This document shows positions 17,701 through 25,957 of a DNA stretch of 64,000 nt, one piece after another. A model generated the notes under the pieces. The model searched no databases. It saw only the letters and a program-made list of their open reading frames with translations, and was not told the origin of the DNA. Source of the DNA: Rubinisphaera margarita. Lineage in GTDB: Bacteria > Planctomycetota > Planctomycetia > Planctomycetales > Planctomycetaceae. Each line of letters opens with the position of its first letter. The first letter of the stretch is position 1. Made by a program: the position numbers and the translations under genes. The stretch lies in contig NZ_JAKFGB010000005.1 of the NCBI RefSeq assembly GCF_022267515.1, positions 289,725-353,724 on the forward strand, read 5' to 3'.

Positions 17701-20700
17701 TTGCGAGACTGTTATCGAATCGTGATCATTGCCTCCGCTGACGAACAGGGCGTGTCCGTCGAAGTTGTCGATGCGGATGATGTCGTTGCCCGCATCGCCG
17801 TTGATGGAGAGGCCGGTCATCATCCCGGCTCCCGTGTCCTGCACCGTAATCTGATCCGCTGCCGCGCCGCCGTTGAGGAAGACCATCGAATTCGCGGCTG
17901 TGTCGGCGACATCAATCGTATTCGTGCCTCCACCTGAGTTGATGGTCAACGCGGTGTTCATCGCCAGAGCCGTGACGTCGATATCGTCTTCCGCCGAGCC
18001 GGTCGTCACCGTCACGGCGAGACTGGTCGGAACGAGAGTGAGATCGACATCGGCTGCAGTCGTCGCTCCGGTTTCAACGAACAGCCGTTCGAGCGAAGTG
18101 AAGGCGATCGTTCCCCAGCCGGTTCGCGTGAAGGTTTCGCCATCGAGCGTGTAGGTCTCTTCGGTCGAGGTGGTCGACTCGATGATGTTGAGTCGATCCC
18201 CGTCGGACAGGGTCAGAGAAGCGGTCTGGCTGCGGACAGTGATCGAGTAGTCCGTCGTCGCCGATGAGTGGGTTCCGCCATCGATATCAATCGAAACGGG
18301 AGCTTCGTTGATGTTGAAGGTGTCGTCTCCTTCGCCACCATGGAGTTCCGGATTCGTGCCGAGCGAAAGTGTCCCCAGCGTGATCGTATCGTCGCCTGCA
18401 TCTCCCTGAATCAGAAGGGTGAGGGCATCGAGATTCTGCACGTCGATCGTGTCGACATCGACCCCGCCGGAGATGTGCACGCCGGAGTTCGCGTCCGCGC
18501 CGGTGTCAAGAACGGTGATCGCATCCAGCCCCGCACCACCGTTCAGAAAGAGGAGCGAACTGGTTCCGGAGGTCGTGACATTGATGGTGTCGTCTTCGTC
18601 GCCTGCGTTGACGATCACAACAGAGCCATCCGCGGTGGCCGCGATATCGATCTGATCGGCTGCCGTCCCGGTCGTGATCGTGAAAACGCCAACATCAACT
18701 GCAGCGGTCACATCGACAATCCCGGCTGCCGTCCCGCTCGTCTGCAGCGTCATCGTTTCCACAGTGTCAAAGCTGATTGTTCCCCCGCTGTCGCGGACGA
18801 CGGTGGAACCGGCGACGGTGTAAGTCGTCGCGGCCGAGGCATCGCCATCGAGAATGTTGAGGGTGTCGCCGACTTCAGGAGTCAACGTGGCAGTTGCAGA
18901 GCGAGCCGTGATCGAGAAGCTGTCGGTTGTTGAGAGCTGCCCGTTGCCGCGAATGCGAATCGACGCCGTGTCTGAGGTCACGTTGAAGATGTCATTGCCA
19001 TCTCCGCCCAGAAAATCGGGAGCGGAATCAACTGCCGCGGCCAGCAGCGAGATCTGATCGTTCCCGCCATCCCCGGATATCAGCAAAGGCAGGCCGGCGA
19101 AGTTCTGCACTTCGATCTCGTCGTTGTCCGCCCCGCCAGAAATCTGCAGACCGCTGGTCGCACCGGCTCCGGAGTCGACGACGGTGATCGCATCGTCTCC
19201 GTCCTCTCCATGCAGCCAGGTCAACGAGGAACTGTGCGTGCTGTGCACCTGAAGCGTATCGGCATCGGCTCCCGCGAGAACGACCAGGACACTGTCCGCG
19301 CCTGTGGTCGTGACGTCGATCGTGTCGGCGGCTGCTCCTGCAACGATTGTCGTGACGACGCTGGCGGCTGTGTTCGAAATGTCGATATCACTCGACTCGG
19401 TTCCGCTTGTCTGCAATTCGAGCCGCTCGATCGTGTTGTAGTCGATCGTCCCGGCTCCCGACCGTGTCACCGTCGTCGGGGTGAGTGTGTAGGTCGACAT
19501 CGAAGCGTGACCGGCATCAAGAATATTCAGCAGGTCTCCGTCAGTCATCGAGAGCGAAGCCGTGCCCCCGGTGGCGACAATGTCATAGTTCGTCGCGGTG
19601 GTTTCGTGGTCCTCACCCGAGATGGTCAGACTTCCTGAAACGAGCCCCACATTGAAAATGTCATCCCCGGTGCCGCCGAGGAACTCAGTGTGTGAACCGG
19701 CAGCCGTTGCGGTGATCTCCAGAGTGTCATCGCCGCCATCGCCGTCGACGTGCAAGGTGAATCCATCGAAGTTCTGGACCGTCAACTGGTCCGCATCGTC
19801 GCCGCCTAAAATTTGCAGACCGTTGGAAGAGCCCGTTCCGGTGTCGAGGACCGTCACTGCATCTTCGCCCGCTTCGCCATTCAGAAAGACGAGGGAGGTG
19901 TCTGCGGTCGTGACCACATCGATGGTGTCGTTCCCGCCGCCGGCATTGACGGTAAAGATTGCGTTCTCGGCTGTGGTGCTGATGTCGATGTCGTCGCTCT
20001 CGGAACCGGTGTTGATCCAGGTAGAGAGCCCAGCTGTAATCGAAGTGACGGCAACATTGGTGGTCGCGGTGTCGCTCGTGTCGAGATGGAACTGTTCCAG
20101 GGTGTCGAACGTAATCGCATCCCATCCACTGCGGTTGATTGCCGTGCTGGTGAGTGTAAAGGTCTCTTCAGTTGTCGTGGTCGAATCGTCGATGTTGAGG
20201 CGATCGCCGAGGGTCCAGTCGAGAGAAGCGTTCTGGCCGCGGGCGGCTACGGTCGCCGATGTCATCTGGGTGAGATTCGCGCCGCCATGGATATCAACCG
20301 GAGAAGCGGCCTGCTCAAGATTGAAGGTGTCGTTGCCGTTCCCGCCGAAAAGTTCCGTGTCGCTGCTGATAGAGAGTGTGCCGAGTGAGATCTGATCGTC
20401 ACCATCTCCTCCCTCGACTCGCAGGGCAGCGGCATTCAGACTCTCGATGTTGATGGTATCACCGCCGCCACTACCGAGAATCTGCACGCCGGAACTGGCT
20501 CCCGATCCCGTGTCGGAGATCGTGATCATGTCCTGCGCCGCTCCGCCGTCAATAAAGAGCAGGGAATCGTCGCCCGTGTTGACGACATGGATGGTATCCG
20601 CGGAACCACGCGAGTTGACCTGCGTGACGGAGCCAGCGCCTGAATCGGAGATCGTGATCGAGTCGGCGTTTGAACCCGTTGTCAGCGAAAAGAATCCGGC

Positions 20701-23481
20701 ATCGACTGCGGCGGTCACATTAACTTCGCTCATTGCGGTCGAGCTGGTTTCCAGATTCAGGGATTCAATGCCTGTGTAAGAAAGGATGCCCCCGCCCGTG
20801 CGTTGAACTTGCGAACCTGTGATCGTGTAGAAGCTCGATGCGGTCTCATCCGTGTCGAGGATGTGAAGCGTGTCCCCGATCAAAGGGTCGCGTGTCGCAG
20901 TCGTTACCCGGGCGCTGATGGAATGGCTGGTCATGGTCGACAGTTCGCCATTCCCCTGGACATCAATTGAAGCCGTGTCGGAAGTGACTTTGAAAACGTC
21001 GTTGCCGTCTCCGCCGCGAAGTTCCGGCGTGGCGTCCATTGCGGCTGCCAGCAGAGTGATCTGGTCGTCTCCGGTGTCTCCCTCAATCAGCAGCGGGCTG
21101 CCGGCGAAGTTCTGGACCTGAATGATGTCGATCTCGCTGCCACCGGAGATCTGCAGTCCGTTTGCGGCTCCGCTTCCCGTATCGACCACAGTGATCGTGT
21201 CGCTCCCCGATTCGCCCGACAGAAAGACCAGCGAGGTATCGTCGGTCGTGGCAACGTCGATCACATCATCTCCGCCCCCGGCGTTGACCGTGAGTACGGA
21301 GTTCGCAGCCGTGGTCGTGACATCGATGTAATCGACCCTGTCGCCGGCGTTGACCGTCGCGGCCAGCCCGGCGGCCAGATTGTCGATCTCGATGGTGTTC
21401 CCAGACAGGGTGCTGGTGTTCACAACGAGCCGTTCGAGCCCGTCGAAACTGACCGAGCCACCCCAGTTGGTGCGGGAGACCGAAGTGCCGTTGATGGTAT
21501 AGGTTTGGCCGCCGAATGAAGCGGCGCCGAGAATGTTGAGCACATCGCCGTCGGGTCGTGACGAAGTCAGCGTCGTTCCGCCGGCCGTGATTGAGTAATC
21601 GGTCACATTGATCGGATCGGTCAAATGGCCGTTACCGTCGACGGAGATGGGCAGGCCGAGCGATCCACTTGAGTAGTCGAGGTCGAATGTGTCGTTGCCA
21701 TCCAGACCATTGAGCGAGAGGGAGTCGGTAATCGAAGCGAGCTGGCGGAAGATCTCGACCGAATTCAGTTCGACAACGAGTTCTGTCCCGTCGCGATAAA
21801 CGTCAAACGTATCGTCATTCGCGGTCCCGTCGAGATTGGGATTGGGATCGGAAAGGTGCGTCAGGACGACGTCGTTGCCGTCGCCCCCATCGTAGTCAAT
21901 CTGGTAGATATAGTCGTCGAGGACCAGCTGATCGCCGTCGTTCAGATTCAGGAACGTGCCGGTGACGGGGTTCACGCCCTGGTTATCGATGATGGTGAAC
22001 GTCTTCAGGTAAGACGGCGTGTAGGCGGCCAGCCGGGTCGTGTCGAGCTGTGCGTTGTTGAGAGTCACGTCTCCCGCGACGACGATCTGATCGTAACCGG
22101 TGCCGGGATCATCTCCTTCGAGTTCGATTTCGACCGTGTCGCCGCTGTCCAACACCAGGTTTCCTGTAACAACCAGTTGTCCGGGAGAACCGCCCGGGGC
22201 GATGACGCCGTTCAGAGTCACCGTCTGTCCGCTTGAGGTCACATTGCCAGCGTTCGTTCCGGCTGCCGTGGTGATCGATCCGGTTCGCGCCGTCAGGGTG
22301 ACAGCGACATCGGAATCGGACGTCAGAATCTCACCGAGAGCGATCGAGCCTCCCACGAGGGAAACCGAATCGGCAAACGTAGCCGAGGTGATCTCAACGG
22401 CTCCTGTGCCGGCGGTTGCATCGCCGATCAGAATCGATGAGAAGCCGTTCGCAAGATTCGCGAGCTCCGCGGCGTCGAGATTCAGGGTGCCGGTCGCGCT
22501 CTCGCCGATGCCGATCGACGAAGTGGGATCGTTTGGCACGATCTGAAGAGAGCCCGTTCCAGAAAGTCCGGCGTTGACAGCCAGAGTGGAGGTCTTCAGC
22601 GTGGTGGCCCCAGAGAGGGAGCTCGCGGTGGTCGCGAAGCTGATGGAGTCGTCGCCGGTCTGAAGATCGATCGTCAAATCACTGCTGAGACTGATCCCGG
22701 AAACGGTCATCGCATCGTCAGTTCCCGCTCTGCCACGGATTGTCAGCCCGGTCATCGGCTCGGCGAATGTCGTGTCCGTCAACTGGCCACCCGCGAGAGT
22801 CAGGTTGCTGGCACCGCCGTCGACGAGGAAGACTCCGGGGTTATTGACCTCCGGCAACAGAAACTCGTGGGTATCAGTTTGCAGCTGATTGTGGATGCCT
22901 TCCGTTCCGGAATAGCTGATCGTTTGCGGGAGAAAGCCCCCCGTTAGTGCCAGACTGCCCGACGTCGCATCCCCAAAGTCGTGCGTCGAACTGGTGAACG
23001 AGCCGCCGGTCAGGGTCAGTTGATCCCCAATCGGGCTGAACTCAACCCCGCCGTCGTACTGGGTGAATCGATCAAAGTCTCCGCCGGAGTAATCGAGGGT
23101 GACCCGGTCGTCGAGTTCCCCGGTGTCGATCAGGATCGAACCGCTAAAGGAACTGAGCGCGACCAGGACGTCATTGCCATCGCTGAACGTGCCTGGCCCC
23201 GGCGCAACGAAGTTGTCTGGATCACTGATCCGAAGATGCGGAGTGCCGGGCACAAATGTGGTGTCGATGACCAGCGTGAGATTGTCGGCCGTCGGGCCGC
23301 CAAACTCGTCGATGTGGAGGTCCTGATTATTGATGGCCACCGAAGCGAGCAGGGTGCGGTCTTCCAGCGTCTGACTGCGGCGGTCGACGCCACGGAGCCG
23401 CTGTTGCGCGATGATTCTCCTGTGAGAACGGGGCTTCAAATGCGAAGAGACAAGTGTCTCCAGCCAGTGACGGAGGAACAT
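11701..23481 (-). CDS. Giant secreted repeat protein with FG-GAP C-terminus
   Basis: About 3926 aa from ATG 23481 (AAGGA 8 bases upstream; an in-frame TTG at 23502 is the alternative). The N-terminus has basic, amphipathic residues and LEDRTLLA at 39-46, the motif that marks very large surface proteins of planctomycetes. Residues ~50-630 are Asp/Gly/Thr-rich autotransporter-like beta repeats. About 630-2860 contains ten repeats of ~223 aa, each with GGDGDDTF- or NGGAGADxI-type acidic loops (calcium-binding-like) and LNILD...ETYTL...R.GWGTI. About 2870-3480 is again adhesin-like. About 3510-3845 holds FG-GAP/VCBS blades (GDFNGDGLEDIAG, GDFDNDGRDDLVG, GDTNGDGLADILG). Probably a calcium-stabilised surface adhesin or stalk/matrix protein; the function is inferred. 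Confidence 0.88.
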   Translation of the reverse strand: MFLRHWLETLVSSHLKPRSHRRIIAQQRLRGVDRRSQTLEDRTLLASVAINNQDLHIDEFGGPTADNLTLVIDTTFVPGTPHLRISDPDNFVAPGPGTFSDGNDVLVALSSFSGSILIDTGELDDRVTLDYSGGDFDRFTQYDGGVEFSPIGDQLTLTGGSFTSSTHDFGDATSGSLALTGGFLPQTISYSGTEGIHNQLQTDTHEFLLPEVNNPGVFLVDGGASNLTLAGGQLTDTTFAEPMTGLTIRGRAGTDDAMTVSGISLSSDLTIDLQTGDDSISFATTASSLSGATTLKTSTLAVNAGLSGTGSLQIVPNDPTSSIGIGESATGTLNLDAAELANLANGFSSILIGDATAGTGAVEITSATFADSVSLVGGSIALGEILTSDSDVAVTLTARTGSITTAAGTNAGNVTSSGQTVTLNGVIAPGGSPGQLVVTGNLVLDSGDTVEIELEGDDPGTGYDQIVVAGDVTLNNAQLDTTRLAAYTPSYLKTFTIIDNQGVNPVTGTFLNLNDGDQLVLDDYIYQIDYDGGDGNDVVLTHLSDPNPNLDGTANDDTFDVYRDGTELVVELNSVEIFRQLASITDSLSLNGLDGNDTFDLDYSSGSLGLPISVDGNGHLTDPINVTDYSITAGGTTLTSSRPDGDVLNILGAASFGGQTYTINGTSVSRTNWGGSVSFDGLERLVVNTSTLSGNTIEIDNLAAGLAATVNAGDRVDYIDVTTTAANSVLTVNAGGGDDVIDVATTDDTSLVFLSGESGSDTITVVDTGSGAANGLQISGGSEIDIIQVQNFAGSPLLIEGDTGDDQITLLAAAMDATPELRGGDGNDVFKVTSDTASIDVQGNGELSTMTSHSISARVTTATRDPLIGDTLHILDTDETASSFYTITGSQVQRTGGGILSYTGIESLNLETSSTAMSEVNVTAAVDAGFFSLTTGSNADSITISDSGAGSVTQVNSRGSADTIHVVNTGDDSLLFIDGGAAQDMITISDTGSGASSGVQILGSGGGDTINIESLNAAALRVEGGDGDDQISLGTLSISSDTELFGGNGNDTFNLEQAASPVDIHGGANLTQMTSATVAARGQNASLDWTLGDRLNIDDSTTTTEETFTLTSTAINRSGWDAITFDTLEQFHLDTSDTATTNVAVTSITAGLSTWINTGSESDDIDISTTAENAIFTVNAGGGNDTIDVVTTADTSLVFLNGEAGEDAVTVLDTGTGSSNGLQILGGDDADQLTVQNFDGFTLHVDGDGGDDTLEITATAAGSHTEFLGGTGDDIFNVGLVSGSLTISGEDHETTATNYDIVATGGTASLSMTDGDLLNILDAGHASMSTYTLTPTTVTRSGAGTIDYNTIERLELQTSGTESSDIDISNTAASVVTTIVAGAAADTIDVTTTGADSVLVVLAGADADTLQVHSTHSSSLTWLHGEDGDDAITVVDSGAGATSGLQISGGADNDEIEVQNFAGLPLLISGDGGNDQISLLAAAVDSAPDFLGGDGNDIFNVTSDTASIRIRGNGQLSTTDSFSITARSATATLTPEVGDTLNILDGDASAATTYTVAGSTVVRDSGGTISFDTVETMTLQTSGTAAGIVDVTAAVDVGVFTITTGTAADQIDIAATADGSVVIVNAGDEDDTINVTTSGTSSLLFLNGGAGLDAITVLDTGADANSGVHISGGVDVDTIDVQNLDALTLLIQGDAGDDTITLGTLSLGTNPELHGGEGDDTFNINEAPVSIDIDGGTHSSATTDYSITVRSQTASLTLSDGDRLNIIESTTSTEETYTLDGETFTRTGWGTIAFTSLERLFVETGATTAADVDLTLVPTSLAVTVTTGSAEDDIDVTALAMNTALTINSGGGTNTIDVADTAANSMVFLNGGAAADQITVQDTGAGMMTGLSINGDAGNDIIRIDNFDGHALFVSGGNDHDSITVSQTAAGSHTELNGNDGDDTFTLASILGALNVDGGSNGTATTSHQISARDTMLQFDQIDGDQLTVLDATSTDEATYTLGSTTLTRDSWGSITYNQTEQLRLETSQTKSSTININSLSASSTATVIAGNEADIINVVDMGLASVLTIDAGMGNDQFNVTTTADASLLYLNGEEGEDTIDVTGTGSGNQNGLQISGGTDTDTITVQQFDGHVLNVAGDAGADVITLTASAATSHPELSGGDGDDTFNITSSTTSIDIAGGSHTAATTPFQVSARGTTIVRNQTIGDVVNILDSATAGADYALSGGTVVRTGGGTIATSGIEGLHLTTSFTDASSVELTSALSALTFSLTTGTDSDDIDIATTAADSVVTVNSGEGADMIDVVTTGTDALLFLNGQAGADLIQVTGTGSGLSSGLQIQGGSEGDTLAVQHLSARVLHLNGDGGNDAISLLGTATDTNPELDGGDGDDVFTLMAPTVDISLHGGNNSMLADNYMISARGVDAALNLPSGDRLSILDSGSTTAETYTLTASTFTRTDWGTLTYDTLEQIQLEASATAASDIDIQSTAASTAVEVTTGSAADDIDVQTTGEGSVFTINSAEAGNSIDITTTGANSLTFLNSAAGEDQISIAGTGSGVSSGLQIDSGPDADTVNVTTLDALVFDLSTGSGLDSITFLETSAGTNTEISGGADNDTVRLSRIFGDVDVAGDTNGIATTSASITARGSMATVSTTVGDQLLILDAASVSESTYDLSSTTTTRTGWGMIAFQTFEQLAVETSSTTASTINVASLSNGTATEITAGGAADVIDITTTGDDSVLTVNAGGGADEFLLTTSGSNALLFLNGEAGSDQFEVLNTGAGVNSGLSISGGDDADTVLVQNIVALVLAIHGNAGDDELTLNAAAAGTNPEIWGDAGDDTVDLFAPSVAIDLHGGSQTTATGDSLNVSGGSYTNVVQTFLNTTDGQISYDGAVVTYDGIEPISDRVSVQNRTFWFNRPAESISLSDDADVADGESLLDSTPGNAVTFSNPTASLTVNTTTGSGADTVIVSGLDSTFAADVSILGDNIAGQKDSVSFTTNILSTGGGNLTVETGGTITIEAGIATLGGDVTLHSESQISSTSAGSITTTAGVAGEASGAVDIFADGTILLSGAIHTTGAGTASDGGHIFIRNVGPGATGGEIAANDITADAGAGGIAGRVSLRNFASGSPLTLNGLISTSAGGVVRLLSEGAIVDGSGDTATDIIAGAISAQARTTVGASSFLDLATPVGDAATIVAASTGNGVINLRHADNMTVGAIGTADSVPALTGIRSYFSNPAAFTIAAAGELRIDDAVEHDYGGAILLSGDTIVVGAGVTTPGSGSISVDAVTSATIASSGSLSTVHGALTISGNAAGTATGESTGVLIDGGAVSSINGAITISGTGGDSGSSHGLVVQNGASLESISLAAITLTGIGNAAGSGILFDNSSLVGLVDSIALQAAQGVSFTNGANITLRLASTRSTTEFDPMLVSGTLSLTGSTLTLDDTQFTPTGESSHLLFDNDGTDAILGNFTGLPEGTPVTVGGEEFTITYVGGDGNDIVLLPVPDVPPVPESTSSIIGYNNGNWWVSTAGSDGEYTTSHWARWPTTDLLQVLYGDFNGDGLEDIAGWLPNGDWRVGLAQPDKSFTYELWTTWRTDDVKEVHVGDFDNDGRDDLVGLFKSTGSDQGNWWVGRSTGSSFVSAGRWATLSDYFAIETVLVGNFDGVDGADLAILTPTGDWRLALSTNDRFISTKWATWDLSSGADEFMVGDFDGNGMADVIGLLGSGDFRDWTVGLSTGTAFVTENWGQWKFSTGLQATVVGDFDGDLKTDIAALMGSGVWWTGLAEANRFRAVSAGRWSFAPIAGSVLVGDTNGDGLADILGRASTGYWWSAESNGSTLDNRSVARWSSTVDWKYENAAPRAYAPTPPPAPLVASDEALPLSSLKRWTKNTDSPLPDVQPAGSTPPAMELTPREFTAEDEQFFSGELFALLDHA
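14900..21600 (-). repeat. Ten tandem ~669-bp units inside the giant gene
   Basis: The same marker phrase (variants of LExLxLETSxT) recurs, seen from the plus strand, near 15410, 16075, 16745, 17410, 18080, 18750, 19425, 20090, 20760 and 21430. The spacing is 665-675 bp throughout, so units are ~223 aa each. Units differ at the DNA level but keep length and order of motifs, which suggests old duplication followed by divergence rather than recent expansion. Edges are approximate. Confidence 0.8.
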
Positions 23482-23773
23482 CGAAACGTCCTTGGACAGC
23501 AACTTCCGTTTCCGCGGGGCGTACTCCAGCCCCGATCTGTCAACAAAGTGCAGCGCATCGGACAGCCAGAGGAAAACGCATGCGGCAAGCAGCTCGCAGC
23601 AGCAGTGGGCCCGCTGTCAGATGCCATTTACACTACCGGGTCGGGATAACGCGGAACAACCCCCAACCCGCTGATTCTGGGCGAACTGCGGCAGGACCGG
23701 TATGGACCTGCTGCCAATCCACAGATATAACGCGGGTAGGACGTCACACTTTCAGGAGCCGGAACTTCGTCTC

Positions 23774-24208
23774 ATGGGTCGCTCGCTCACAGCAATAATG
23801 ACAATGCTCTCCCTGGTGCTGCACGCACTTCTGGGATGCTGTGCCCATCACGCCCACGCGGCCGAATGCGGTTGTGCGGTTCCCGCCCAGCAGGAGCAGC
23901 AAACCTGTCAACACGCCCATTCTGGACAATGCGCACATCACGAACAACCGGAACCGGAATCTTCCGACGAGGACCAGCCGTCCTGCCCGGATGAGAGTTG
24001 CTGTCACGAACTGGAATGTTCGTTCATGGCGGATCAAAAGGTCGATTTCAGCCTCGATCTGGCATTTGCCCTGCAAATGCCGTGCGTCTGTTCCGCCTTG
24101 CTCAAGGGAAGTATGCTGCCTGCCGTCGTGCCGACCGCTGTTTGCGAAGCCGCTGTCCCGCTGGAACGTCAGCCCCTGCGCGCATTGACGCAGGTGTGGC
24201 GACTGTAA
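23774..24208 (+). CDS. Small Cys/His-rich metal-binding-type lipoprotein
   Basis: 144 aa from ATG 23774. A hydrophobic leader MTMLSLVLHALLGCCAHHAHA contains a lipobox-like LLGC, so the mature protein is probably a lipoprotein beginning at Cys. The mature region is rich in Cys, His and acidic residues (CGCAVPA, CQHAHSGQCAHHEQ, CPDESCCHELEC), a typical metal-sequestering composition, followed by a hydrophobic C-terminal part. It stands 232 bases before the RND efflux operon on the same strand. That context suggests a periplasmic copper or other soft-metal binder. I know no family name. The listed longer start at 23702 would bury the leader and is unlikely. Confidence 0.6.
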   Translation: MGRSLTAIMTMLSLVLHALLGCCAHHAHAAECGCAVPAQQEQQTCQHAHSGQCAHHEQPEPESSDEDQPSCPDESCCHELECSFMADQKVDFSLDLAFALQMPCVCSALLKGSMLPAVVPTAVCEAAVPLERQPLRALTQVWRL

Positions 24209-24440
24209 TCCCGTCGTGGTAACGCCTGACGTTGTGCAGCTCGCCGCACGTCTCCAGTTCCGTTTCGGGATGTCCCCGATACGCCCGATGAGCCGCTAAG
24301 CTCGCAGGCCGTGCCGATATTCCCGCTGCTCCCTGCACACTGAGCAGATGTGCTGTTTACTGCGGTGATGAACTGCTGCGCTTTTTTCCTGCAGTGTGAC
24401 TCGCTGCGCCTGTTCCCAGTTAACCCGGGACGACGATCTC

Positions 24441-25946
24441 ATGAATTCGATACAGACCCGGCCGATCCGTCGTTGGATCGGTCCACTCATCCTGGTGGCG
24501 TTTCTCGTTATCGGATGGCTCACCAGTTCCGTCTGGCTGCCGCCGATGAATGGCATGGTTCAGCGTTCAATCACCGGCTTTCGATCGGCCGCCTCGACCG
24601 AGCCTCACGGCGAAGAGGAAGGCGACGCACATGCCGGTCACGATCACGAAGGGCACGACCACGTCGGCCACGACGAAGCGACGTCGCTGGAACTTTCCGA
24701 TCAGGCGTTGCGGAACATCGGACTCTCGCGCGAGACGATCCAGCCGATTGAGCTGCAGACGTTTCAGCGGTCGATTACCGTGCCCGCACTCGTCGTCGAA
24801 CGTCCGGGGCGGACTCGCGTCCAGGTGGCCACGCCGATGACGGGCGTCATCACCCATGTGCACGCCGTGCAGGGAGAAGCCGTCGAACCGGGAAGCCTGC
24901 TGTTCCAGATTCGACTCACGCACGAGGACCTGGTGTCTGCACAAACCGACTTTCTGCAAACGCTCGGCGAGCTCGATGTGGAAGAACGCGAGATCACACG
25001 GCTGCAGGATGTCACGAGCAGTGGAGCGGTCGCGGGCAAGGTTCAGCTCGACCGGGAATATGCCCGGGACAAGCTCGCCGCCCATCTCCGGGCCCAGCGG
25101 GAAGCGCTCAAACTGCACGGTCTTTCGGACGAGCAGGTCGATCTGATCGCCAGCGAGCGGCGACTGCTGAGGGAACTTCAGATCTTCGCACCTTCGACCG
25201 ACGAGCATCCCGAGAACGAACTCAAACTGGCTGGCAAGCTGGTGCAACCGGTCTCCCTGCAGCAGTCAGGCGATGCTCCCCCGAGCGGGTCCGGCGACCG
25301 GGAATCACTCATTCTGCAGGATCTGCTTGTTCACAAAGGACAGTCGGTGAATGCCGGAGAAACGCTGGCCGTGCTGGTCGAGTACAGCGAGCTCTATATC
25401 GAAGGACTCGCCTTTGAGCAGGACATCTCTCAACTCCGTCGAGCATCGGAACAGGGCTGGAAGGTCGATGCGATCTTCGAAGAGCCCGGAGCCGGTCCGC
25501 GGATCGTTGAGGATCTCGAGTTCGCCTACCTCGCCAATCGGGTCGACATGGATTCCCGGACGCTGCCGTTTTACGTCCGGCTGCCTAACGAAATCACGAA
25601 AGACCGTCGCAGCGATGGCAACCGGTATATCGAATGGAAATACCTGCCCGGACAGCGGCTGCAGATGCGGGTGCCCGTCGAAGAGATGCCGAACAGGATT
25701 GTCCTGCCTGTCGAGGCCGTCGCCCGGGAAGGGGCGGAGTGGTACGTCTTCCAACAGAACGGAGACCACTTCGACCGGGTGCCCGTGCACGTGACCTATC
25801 GCGATCAGTATTCCGCTGTGATCGCCAACGATGGCTCGCTCTTTCCGGGCGATGTCGTCGCCATGCGAGGCGCTCACCAGATGCAAATGGCCCTCAAGAA
25901 CAAGGCCGGAGGGGGAGTCGATCCTCACGCTGGTCATAACCACTAG
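24441..25946 (+). CDS. RND efflux periplasmic adaptor (CzcB/CusB-type)
   Basis: 501 aa from ATG 24441. One membrane/signal helix (IGPLILVAFLVIGWLTSSVW) is followed by a His-rich metal-binding stretch (HAGHDHEGHDHVGHDE) at about 70-85. The usual membrane-fusion fold comes next: the lipoyl-like half ATPMTGVITHVHAVQGEAV, a helical hairpin around residues 170-230, the second lipoyl half LLVHKGQSVNAGETLAVL, and beta-barrel EEMPNRIVLPVEAV. The C-terminus ends DPHAGHNH, another metal-binding patch. It links the inner-membrane pump to an outer-membrane channel. Eleven bases separate it from the pump gene. No TolC-like gene is in the window. Confidence 0.88.
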   Translation: MNSIQTRPIRRWIGPLILVAFLVIGWLTSSVWLPPMNGMVQRSITGFRSAASTEPHGEEEGDAHAGHDHEGHDHVGHDEATSLELSDQALRNIGLSRETIQPIELQTFQRSITVPALVVERPGRTRVQVATPMTGVITHVHAVQGEAVEPGSLLFQIRLTHEDLVSAQTDFLQTLGELDVEEREITRLQDVTSSGAVAGKVQLDREYARDKLAAHLRAQREALKLHGLSDEQVDLIASERRLLRELQIFAPSTDEHPENELKLAGKLVQPVSLQQSGDAPPSGSGDRESLILQDLLVHKGQSVNAGETLAVLVEYSELYIEGLAFEQDISQLRRASEQGWKVDAIFEEPGAGPRIVEDLEFAYLANRVDMDSRTLPFYVRLPNEITKDRRSDGNRYIEWKYLPGQRLQMRVPVEEMPNRIVLPVEAVAREGAEWYVFQQNGDHFDRVPVHVTYRDQYSAVIANDGSLFPGDVVAMRGAHQMQMALKNKAGGGVDPHAGHNH

Positions 25947-25957
25947 GAGGGCTGTTC

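Noticed and set aside
14900..21600. CRISPR-like array
   Set aside because: The repeats are ~669 bp, coding and diverged. No short direct repeats with unique spacers and no cas genes are visible.
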